A stretch of DNA of 12,935 nt from Deltaproteobacteria bacterium (GTDB taxonomy: Bacteria > Desulfobacterota > Desulfobacteria > Desulfobacterales > JAFDDL01), in contig JAFDDL010000041.1 in NCBI GenBank assembly GCA_019310865.1, forward strand, positions 1 to 12,935, given 5' to 3'. Position numbers and translations under genes: made by a program. This document shows positions 8,301 to 12,935 of the stretch, piece after piece. Position 1 is the stretch's first letter; each line of letters begins with the position of its first letter. Under the pieces are notes generated by a model. The model was not told where the DNA came from, did no database searches, and saw only the letters and a list, made by a program, of their open reading frames with translations.

Positions 8301-8324
8301 TTGCGGGTCGGTTCTATGGGACAT
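5307..8324 (-). CDS. M16C family zinc metallopeptidase (presequence protease/PreP-like)
   Basis: A 1005-residue insulinase-type peptidase, the usual size for the M16C group (plant PreP, yeast Cym1, bacterial homologues). These are clam-shell enzymes that degrade unstructured peptides. The inverted zinc motif HILEH (76-80) and the distal zinc ligand Glu184 in VYNEMKGAMSSPDQV are both present, as is LCGSQKYPVRDPFF (83-96), so the active half looks intact. AHGGDP, typical of this group, occurs near the middle, followed by the M16C-associated region and a degenerate C-terminal half. There is no signal peptide at the N-terminus, so it is probably cytoplasmic. The ATG start has AAGGA 7 nt upstream. 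The 127-residue gene ends 23 nt upstream on the same strand, so the two may form an operon. Its TAA shares a TTAA with the stop of the convergent dehydrogenase-like gene. The physiological substrate is unknown. Confidence 0.95.
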   Translation of the reverse strand: MSHRTDPQNPGIETGDVISGFHVDRIIDYPEIHAWLYELNHERSGARHIHISRDDDENTFSIALKTVPRDNTGVAHILEHLALCGSQKYPVRDPFFSMLKRSLSTFMNAFTASDWTMYPFSTQNRKDFYNLMDVYLDAVFFPKLDRLSFKQEGHRLSFVDPEDSAETGKAGSGELIYSGVVYNEMKGAMSSPDQVCRRSLLNALFPDTTYRFNSGGDPVFIPELTHEQLMEFHRRHYHPSNAFFYTYGNLPLKDHLPVICDKVLAGVQAMDPDTHIPAQPRWHEPRQTTYYYPIGKQENPEKKSQACVAWLTADIKDSFEVLVLTLLEAILLGNAASPLRKALIDSGLGSALSDATGFDPDNRDTVFAAGLKDIAPESAEKIETIIFDVLNELVQDGVDRELVLSAIHQIEFHRKEVTNTPYPYGLKLLLSFCGIWAHGGDPVRGLQFDADVTQIKKAVEIGGFFENKIQQYFINNPHRVLFKLEPDPKMAGREESRIRKTLAQLQSQLGQAEIDAIHADNRTLVALQEGKEDIHCLPTLTRTDILPTVRNTPVADFFGSNADYCYDTHTSGITYFSSAMGIGKLDIELLPLVPFFCYAVTKVGTARHDYLEIARKIEAGTGGLGLGAHARTKVDAGGSSFPFVLMEGKCLDRNQSKLFELLEEFACAYDFSNLDRLGQVLREYRAGFESIIVQNGHRLAMSLAGRRFLNQSALSEMWHGVSQLRYIKALMSADGNDYLEILSKNLAKIGPALFKQGNMKTAIIGESDVLKQGAELLNSLLGGLSASGEDTIDEVGNFASPSIGLTEGVPREGWQTSTAVSFVAQTFQSVRMDHGDAPVLAIIAKMLRSLFLHREIREKGGAYGGFAVHSPEDGLFSLASYRDPHIVSTLKVFQDAFAFIRNGDFSNQDIDEAVLQVCSDIDKPDTPGLAARKAFYRQLLSLTDDLRNQYKQGVLAATRDQVLSVAERYFSADRHVQGVAVISGKEQLDAANEKLPAAPLEIHSI

Positions 8325-8347
8325 CAGTTGATCCTTGTTGGAAAAAG

Positions 8348-8731
8348 TCAGGCTGCCACATACAACCCGCGTCGCTTGCGAATAATTCTGCCGGTTTTAT
8401 AAAGCCGAAAAATAATATTCCGGAGTTTTTTATCACCAAAACCTGTCTTTTCCTTAATATCCGGGACACCGAGGCCGTCATTGGACTGGGCGATTAGTTC
8501 CAGGACAATGTCCGAGGCGGCACCCGTGTTTTTTCCGTCACGTTTACCCGGATACAAAGCCGTGCTGTGTCGAATCTTCGTGCCGGTTGATGGGGCTCGG
8601 ATTAATTTTTCCAGTCTGTCCAACCGATCCATCAATTTGTCAATGTCTTTTTTGGTTGGAATGTTGTATTGCTGCATGAAAAATTTCACCATGGCATCGA
8701 AGCTGACGGCTTTTCCTTTTTTCTTGACCAT
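8348..8731 (-). CDS. Small protein with coiled coil and winged-helix-like C-terminus
   Basis: I do not recognise a named family. The start is the ATG at 8731 because a strong GGAGGGG lies 6 nt upstream; a GTG at 8788 would add 19 residues without such a site. The 127-residue product begins with a basic stretch MVKKKGK. It then has an amphipathic segment KKDIDKLMDRLDRLEKLI (27-44) with coiled-coil spacing and a linker rich in Lys, Arg, Ser and Thr (46-70). A compact C-terminal domain (72-127) reads like a winged helix: DIVLELI, then GVPDIKEKTGFGDKKLRNII as a candidate helix-turn-helix, then a basic wing GRIIRKRRGLYVA. This suggests a small oligomeric DNA-binding protein. It sits just upstream of the M16C peptidase on the same strand and could be co-transcribed with it; whether it regulates it is unknown. 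Confidence 0.82.
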   Translation of the reverse strand: MVKKKGKAVSFDAMVKFFMQQYNIPTKKDIDKLMDRLDRLEKLIRAPSTGTKIRHSTALYPGKRDGKNTGAASDIVLELIAQSNDGLGVPDIKEKTGFGDKKLRNIIFRLYKTGRIIRKRRGLYVAA

Positions 8732-8825
8732 GCGACACCCCTCCAATTTGTAAGAAGTGGTCTTTAAAACTTCATCGAGACTTGCCACGGCAAAGCCGGA
8801 GTAATCAATTGCGTATGCTACAATA

Positions 8826-8852
8826 ATTATCGGATGGGATTGACAAAGTCAA
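8826..8852 (-). promoter_or_regulatory. Candidate promoter with a palindromic -35 region
   Basis: On the minus strand, -35 TTGACT (8852-8847) and -10 GATAAT (8831-8826) are separated by 15 nt, a short spacer. They are placed to drive the 127-residue gene and the peptidase. The -35 lies in the hyphenated palindrome TTGAC-AAA-GTCAA (8840-8852). On the plus strand the same palindrome supplies TTGACA (8840-8845), with TAAACT 18 nt downstream (8864-8869). This could therefore be a pair of divergent promoters sharing one operator-like site. Prediction only. Confidence 0.35.
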
Positions 8853-8859
8853 GGTATCA

Positions 8860-9027
8860 TTGCTAAACTCCGTGTTTACAGGTAATTACGGCTTGAGCAA
8901 CCTCGGGGTCGGCGTCATCGACAGGGACGCCAAAAGCATGAGAATCCACCACCTGTTCACTGAGAAGTTGATTCAATCGAATTTCCAGGAAATCGGGTTG
9001 TGCGTTGTTTATAAGATGCAGGCGTGA
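8860..9027 (+). pseudogene. Unrecognised short open frame, possible small gene or gene remnant
   Basis: The frame is open from 8827 (after a TAA) to a TGA at 9025-9027. Possible starts are TTG 8860, with AAGG 5 nt upstream, or GTG 8872, which has no binding site. From TTG 8860 it would give 55 residues. The translation looks protein-like rather than random: it includes TGNYGLSNLGVGVIDRDAK, then HHLFTEKLIQSNFQEIG, ending CVVYKMQA. I do not recognise the family. The weak start and the natural-looking C-terminal end suggest the tail of a decayed gene, or a true small protein. It runs on the same strand as rsmA, 143 nt upstream of it. Confidence 0.3.
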
Positions 9028-9034
9028 TAGTTAT

Positions 9035-9086
9035 AGCATTCTGGATGAACACTATGTATTGCAGCCTCAGCATTCTTGATAAGCAC
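9035..9086. repeat. Imperfect 18-bp direct repeat upstream of rsmA
   Basis: AGCATTCTGGATGAACAC (9035-9052) recurs as AGCATTCTTGATAAGCAC (9069-9086) with 15 of 18 positions identical and a 34-bp period. It lies between the short open frame and rsmA. Function unknown; it could be a pair of regulator sites or a decayed duplication. Confidence 0.45.
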
Positions 9087-9170
9087 TCGCCGATTGTGTC
9101 GGATCGTTGCGAGGATCCTGACATTGCATGAGATAAATCGGCGCCGGTCGACCCGGAGAAAATATAGACC

Positions 9171-10001
9171 ATGACAACCCCGCGAACATTGCTCAAAGCC
9201 TGGGCACTTCATCCGAAAAAACGGCTGGGACAAAATTTTCTGTCGGAACCCGCCACGTCTCGAATGATTGTCACGCGCGCGGATGTCACGAAAAATGATG
9301 TGGTACTCGAGATTGGCGCCGGTTTGGGATCTCTGACCATCCCCTTAGCCAAGCAGGTTAAAAAAGTTGTTGCGGTGGAAAAAGACCGCCGGCTCTTGGG
9401 CTTGTTGACTGCTGAACTGGTTGCCGCGCAAGTGGATAACGTGACCGTGATCGATGAGGATATTTTAAAACTCGATATTCAATCGGTTTCCGAAAGAGAG
9501 CAATCGCCGTTGGTTGTATTCGGTAATCTCCCCTATAATATTTCCTCACAGATCGTTTTAAAACTCATTGCCGACAGAAAGTACCTGAACCGGGCCGTTG
9601 TCATGTTTCAAAAAGAGTTGGCACAACGATTGATCGCACCACCGGGCAGCAAGACCTACGGCCGGATTTCCGTCATGGTTCAATACTGCGCATCGGTCCG
9701 TCCCATCGCCACGATTCCGTCCACTGTGTTTTTCCCCAAACCCCAGGTCGACTCAGAGGTAATCGAAATCAATTTTAAAGACGATGACCGGCAGCAGGGG
9801 GACGATGCGTATCTGTTTGCGGTCATTAAAGCGGCGTTTTCCAAGCGGCGCAAAACGTTGAAAAACGCATTGGCAGCCAGCGAACTCAAGCTGGACCCGG
9901 CCGTAATCCAACATGCACTGGATGCTGCGGGAATTGATGGCCAACGCCGGGCTGAAACCCTCAGCGTATCGGAGTTTGTCGATCTGAGCCGCCGACTCTA
10001 A
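9171..10001 (+). CDS. rsmA: 16S rRNA (adenine1518-N6/adenine1519-N6)-dimethyltransferase
   Basis: KsgA/RsmA uses S-adenosylmethionine to dimethylate two adjacent adenines in the 3' terminal hairpin (helix 45) of 16S rRNA, a late step and checkpoint of small-subunit assembly. At 276 residues it is the normal length. Motifs seen: LGQNFL (19-24), SAM-binding LEIGAGLGSLT (46-56), the ribose-binding acidic residue in VAVEKD (Glu70), DEDILKLD (95-102), and the catalytic NLPYNISS (119-126). A small helical C-terminal domain with FSKRRKTLKNAL follows. The N-terminus (PRTLLKAWALHPKKRLGQ) matches the family, which supports the ATG at 9171; GGAG lies 12 nt upstream, somewhat far. It is a single gene on this strand, facing the gap-like gene 27 nt beyond its stop. 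No clear terminator separates them. Confidence 0.97.
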   Translation: MTTPRTLLKAWALHPKKRLGQNFLSEPATSRMIVTRADVTKNDVVLEIGAGLGSLTIPLAKQVKKVVAVEKDRRLLGLLTAELVAAQVDNVTVIDEDILKLDIQSVSEREQSPLVVFGNLPYNISSQIVLKLIADRKYLNRAVVMFQKELAQRLIAPPGSKTYGRISVMVQYCASVRPIATIPSTVFFPKPQVDSEVIEINFKDDDRQQGDDAYLFAVIKAAFSKRRKTLKNALAASELKLDPAVIQHALDAAGIDGQRRAETLSVSEFVDLSRRL

Positions 10002-10028
10002 GTAGTCCTGTTCGTAGGAAAGCGAACC

Positions 10029-11291
10029 CTAAAACAGTGCGGCCACAGAAATGGTTCTATCTCCTAGCATATTGACATAACTACCCATTTCATTATCATA
10101 CCATCCATAGATAACGGCCTGGGTCATGGGCACACGGATGACGGTGTCTTTAAATTTGGTGCGCAAGGCCTTGTCGAGGGTCGGAATCTGTCCAAGGTCC
10201 ACCGCCAATTCGGATGTTCGGGTATGGGTTTCATGACCTTCGATGATGGCGGCGGCTTTGGGCACCCCGATGATATCACCGGACACATTCTGTTTTTCTG
10301 AATAATGTAAATACCCCTTGGGATCATCCGATTCCGCCTGGCGGTAAATCCCATTGATGACCTCCTTGCGAATCCCCTCCCCGTTGATTTCTTCCTGGAA
10401 ATTCACAACCAGTATGATCAGAGAACCGGTGTTCAGCGGTATACGCACCGATTCTGCAATGAAACCAATCTCCTCCATCTCCGGAATCACAAGTGCAAGC
10501 GCTTTTGCAGCCCCGGTTGTTGTCAGGATAATGTTATTCAGGATACTGCGGTTCTTTCGCAAATCGGTTTTTCCGGGCTTGGCAAGCCGGTCGAGTACTT
10601 CCTGTGAACCGGTTGCGGCGTGGACGGTTGCCATGGAAGCCGACAGAATCCGTTTGGCGCCGAAGTGGTTGATCAACGGTTTCATCATGTGGGCCAGGCA
10701 TGTAGTGGTACATGAGGCATTGGATATAACCTTGTGTTTTCGTGGATCATAATCATTGTCGTTGATCCCCATGACCGTGGTCACCGCATCCGGCGGAAAA
10801 TCATTTCCCGCATTTTTCATTTTAAATGGCGCGGAAACAATCACCTTTTTTGCACCGGACTCCAAATGCCCCCGCATGGAGCCCCTGGCATCGTCGGCAT
10901 CCGGCGCGGGATCAAGAAAAGTACCGGTGGTGTCCACAACCAGAGAGACACCATAATTCTTCCAATTGATACGTGCAGGATTTCTTTCAGTTCTGAGAAA
11001 TTTAACCGGAATGCCGTCAATGACCATGGTTCCAGCCGCCTCGTTCAAGTCTGAAATCACCGCTTTTCCCTGGAATCCGTGAAGAAAACGGCTAAGCTGA
11101 CCATAGGAAGAATCCCGTTCCACATAATGGGCGATATCGGCAAAAGAGGTTCCCACCTCACGGCCCAGGTTCACAACAAGCTCATCGAAATATTTCCGTC
11201 CCACGTGATTCCAGACCGACAATTTTCCGATTCGGCCAAATCCATTGATACCCAGTATTTTCTTCCCACCATTGTCAGATGCCTGTTGCAT
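10029..11291 (-). CDS. gap: Long, divergent glyceraldehyde-3-phosphate dehydrogenase
   Basis: Phosphorylating GAPDH of glycolysis/gluconeogenesis, judged by INGFGRIG (15-22), the catalytic SNASCTTTCLAHMMKPL with Cys194 (190-206), the active-site His224 in TVHAATGSQ, TTTGAAKALALVIPEM (257-272) and WYDNEMGSYVNML (397-409). It departs from the standard enzyme in several ways. It has 420 residues instead of about 335. The usual NEWGYS reads NEMGSY and HSYTGDQ reads HAATGSQ. The second strand reads VVNLGRE, where NAD enzymes carry an Asp after Asn. Longer GAPDH subfamilies exist in gamma-proteobacteria and this may belong with them, so cofactor preference should not be assumed to be NAD. The ATG start has AAGGAG 5 nt upstream. 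It follows the PPDK-like gene after only 13 nt and is surely in its operon. Both essential catalytic residues are kept, so it is probably active. Confidence 0.92.
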   Translation of the reverse strand: MQQASDNGGKKILGINGFGRIGKLSVWNHVGRKYFDELVVNLGREVGTSFADIAHYVERDSSYGQLSRFLHGFQGKAVISDLNEAAGTMVIDGIPVKFLRTERNPARINWKNYGVSLVVDTTGTFLDPAPDADDARGSMRGHLESGAKKVIVSAPFKMKNAGNDFPPDAVTTVMGINDNDYDPRKHKVISNASCTTTCLAHMMKPLINHFGAKRILSASMATVHAATGSQEVLDRLAKPGKTDLRKNRSILNNIILTTTGAAKALALVIPEMEEIGFIAESVRIPLNTGSLIILVVNFQEEINGEGIRKEVINGIYRQAESDDPKGYLHYSEKQNVSGDIIGVPKAAAIIEGHETHTRTSELAVDLGQIPTLDKALRTKFKDTVIRVPMTQAVIYGWYDNEMGSYVNMLGDRTISVAALF

Positions 11292-11304
11292 GTCATCTCC
11301 TTTT

Positions 11305-12935
11305 TTATGTTTCTTTTACCTTCACCTGCCCCTTGTAAACCGATCCGCCCCGGCCGTCAATGCTGATATGATCCCCGGATCTGATGAGGATCTCGTTGAA
11401 AAGAAAATTCTTTTCCGACTCGTTGCAAAACAGGTCCTTGCAACCGACAACACAGGTTTTCCCGATACGATGCGCCACAACTGCTGCATGGGAGGTCATG
11501 CCACCCCTGGCAGTCAAAAGTCCGTCTGCTGAAAATATTTCACGGATATCATCCGGAACCGTGTCTCCCCGGACCAGGATCAATGATGTGCCCGGTTCTT
11601 CATTTCGCCAATCGTCTATTTCTTCAAGACTGAAGACCACGCGACCACTCATGGCGCCGCCACTCACACCGATACCGTGTCCCAGCAATTCACGATTTCC
11701 CATCTCATCCGGGGAAAATGTCAACACCTTTTTCCGCTCGCGCATCCCCATGTCCCGGGATTGAAGCAGGTGCAGATCCTTCGGCGCCGGAGATTCAAAC
11801 GTAAATTCCATCTCCTGGGGGCTCCACCCCCGATGGTAGATCAGCTCCGTGGCCCAGGATTTCATTGTCGAATAGATCTCGGGAAAATGCGTTTCAAGGG
11901 TAATGTCGGTTTCCCGCCTTTCGATATCCTTCTGGGTGGTGGTGATGGGCAGCGTATTGACAAGACCCGAGACCACATCCTCCCCTTGGTTTCCCAGGGT
12001 AAAGTCGCCCCATAGTTTCAGGGTTTCACCCGACCACCGGGGATTATGGGTAAACACCACGCCGGTGCCGGAAAGCTGAGACAGGTTTCCAAACACCATA
12101 TTCTGGACGGTTACGGCCGTACCCCAATCGTCGGAGATACCCATAATTTTTCGGTACGTTTTGGCTTTATTCGATTCCCAGGAGTCGAGTACCTTTTTAA
12201 TGATGAGGCTCAGTTGTTCAAAGGGATCGCTTAACACCTCAATGCCCTCATCCTGCACCCGCTGCTTGTATGTCAGCGCCATTTTTTTCATTTCAGGCCC
12301 CGATAATCCACGTTTATAGGCAACACCGAGGCGATTTTTAAAATCATTCATGATGGCGTCGAAATCATCACGCTTAAGGCCGAAGGACATGCCATAGCAT
12401 TGCATGAAGCGTCGGTAGTTGTCCCATGCAAACCACTCGTTACCGGATTTCCCGGCGATGCCGGCGGCAATCTCTTCATTTAAGCCCACGTCGAGAAAGG
12501 TATCCATCATACCGGGCTGGGAAATAATCGACCCGCTTCGTACCGAAACCAGAAGTGAATTGGCGGGATCCCCCAGTCGTTTACCGCACTCGCGCTCCAG
12601 AACCGATAGTTGCCGGGATAGCTGCTCACGGAAATTATTTTCAGCCGGGGGGTATCCTTCAACGATCTCCCGGTAACGAAACACTTCGGTGGTAACGATA
12701 AAACCCGGGGGAACGGGCAACCCGAATCGTTTAAGTTGAACCATGTAATACCCTTTGCTGCCAAGGAGAACAATTCGGGACAGCGCCCGGTTTGAATGGT
12801 GGATGGGGGTCATGGCATGTTTTGGATCATAATTGAGCAACAGATGGAGCTTGTCCTTGGGCAGTTTGTCCGATTGGTGAAAAAGCGTGTTTAGAATCCG
12901 AGTAATGAAAAGATCCAGTTGCTGAAGCCCCAGGG
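11305..12935 (-). CDS. PPDK-like protein: ATP-grasp plus phosphohistidine domain, no PEP barrel (5' partial)
   Basis: The frame is open from its TAA at 11305 to the right edge (542 residues visible), so the N-terminus is outside the window. A TTG at 12840 could start it, but the 31 upstream codons look coding and no ribosome binding site fits. The visible part matches pyruvate phosphate dikinase. It has an ATP-grasp start GSKGYYMVQLKRFGLPVPPG, LVSVRSGSIISQPGMMDT, WFAWDNYRRFMQCYG, DDWGTAVTVQNMVFGN, GTGVVFTHNP and GNQGEDVVSG. Further on comes the Mg-binding region ending HLLQSRD, then the swivelling domain TARGGMTSHAAVVAHR with phospho-acceptor His at 11488-11490. It ends about 50 residues later, so the C-terminal PEP/pyruvate-binding barrel of PPDK (about 870-900 residues in all) is absent. 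Such proteins exist in deltaproteobacteria with a long N-terminal extension. The acceptor substrate is unknown; the gap-like gene follows in the same operon. Confidence 0.88.
   Translation of the reverse strand, partial: LGLQQLDLFITRILNTLFHQSDKLPKDKLHLLLNYDPKHAMTPIHHSNRALSRIVLLGSKGYYMVQLKRFGLPVPPGFIVTTEVFRYREIVEGYPPAENNFREQLSRQLSVLERECGKRLGDPANSLLVSVRSGSIISQPGMMDTFLDVGLNEEIAAGIAGKSGNEWFAWDNYRRFMQCYGMSFGLKRDDFDAIMNDFKNRLGVAYKRGLSGPEMKKMALTYKQRVQDEGIEVLSDPFEQLSLIIKKVLDSWESNKAKTYRKIMGISDDWGTAVTVQNMVFGNLSQLSGTGVVFTHNPRWSGETLKLWGDFTLGNQGEDVVSGLVNTLPITTTQKDIERRETDITLETHFPEIYSTMKSWATELIYHRGWSPQEMEFTFESPAPKDLHLLQSRDMGMRERKKVLTFSPDEMGNRELLGHGIGVSGGAMSGRVVFSLEEIDDWRNEEPGTSLILVRGDTVPDDIREIFSADGLLTARGGMTSHAAVVAHRIGKTCVVGCKDLFCNESEKNFLFNEILIRSGDHISIDGRGGSVYKGQVKVKET

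Larger units (their letters stand above)
8732..9170. other. Intergenic region between the 127-residue gene and rsmA
   Basis: These 439 nt lie between divergent genes. They contain the strong ribosome binding site of the small gene (8738-8744), a candidate minus-strand promoter around a hyphenated palindrome (8826-8852), and a short open frame of coding-like character ending at 9027. An imperfect 18-bp direct repeat (9035-9086) and the rsmA leader with GGAG 12 nt before its ATG complete it. I could not find a confident rsmA promoter; GATAAA at 9132 is a possible -10 without a good -35. Confidence 0.6.

Noticed and set aside
8732..8788. GTG start at 8788 for the 127-residue protein
   Set aside because: The ATG at 8731 has a strong GGAGGGG 6 nt upstream, whereas the GTG has no such site.
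10002..10028. GTTCG/CGAAC stem between rsmA and the gap-like gene as a bidirectional terminator
   Set aside because: The stem is only 5 bp with an 8-nt loop and no U-run follows on either strand.
3292..10033. Shared 12-mer GCGAACCCTAAA at 3292-3303 and 10022-10033
   Set aside because: A few 12-base matches are expected by chance in 13 kb, and one copy is at a coding end; no wider similarity surrounds them.
12841..12935. TTG at 12840 as the true start of the PPDK-like protein
   Set aside because: The frame stays open to the window edge with a protein-like sequence (LQQLDLFITRILNTLF) and no binding site is suitably placed, so a partial gene is more likely.

Overview
The window looks like ordinary chromosomal DNA from a Gram-negative sulfate-reducer-like bacterium, most likely Desulfobacterota (Desulfobacterales-type). 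The basis is the hisS-aspS pairing, the style of the proteins and a base composition near half G+C by eye. This placement is inference from gene content; no search was run. I see no phage, integrase, transposase, toxin-antitoxin or CRISPR locus. Almost all genes are housekeeping or metabolic.

Left part (1-3640, minus strand): the 5' 24 nt of a tRNA gene (best fit tRNA-Asn) runs off the left edge, with its own candidate promoter. Upstream of it lie aspS and then hisS, which are probably co-transcribed (hisS first). Two AspRS residues have the state I associate with non-discriminating enzymes, which charge both tRNA-Asp and tRNA-Asn. The 388-nt gap between hisS and the divergent panB holds candidate promoters for both genes, a 12-bp direct repeat across the hisS promoter and a nested palindromic repeat.

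Middle (3639-5310, plus strand): panB is followed after 1 nt by a Rossmann/DUF2520-type dehydrogenase-like protein. The pair suggests the first two steps of pantoate synthesis, with the second protein a candidate PanG-type ketopantoate reductase. Its stop overlaps the convergent stop of the next gene through a shared TTAA.

5307-8731 (minus strand): a 1005-residue M16C zinc metallopeptidase of the presequence-protease type lies downstream of a 127-residue protein with a coiled coil and a winged-helix-like C-terminus. The 439 nt between that gene and rsmA hold a candidate promoter with a hyphenated palindrome, an unrecognised short reading frame or gene remnant and an imperfect direct repeat.

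Right part (9171-12935): rsmA/ksgA on the plus strand converges on a minus-strand pair. The pair is a PPDK-like protein (ATP-grasp plus phosphohistidine domain, no PEP-binding barrel, N-terminus outside the window) followed after 13 nt by a long, divergent glyceraldehyde-3-phosphate dehydrogenase. The two together suggest C3/gluconeogenic metabolism, but the substrate of the PPDK-like protein cannot be read from sequence.

I did not find a convincing wholly new system. The points most worth a second look are the PPDK-like/GAPDH pair, the panB-linked reductase, the non-discriminating AspRS signature next to a tRNA-Asn candidate, the nested palindrome and the unexplained short frame at 8860-9027.
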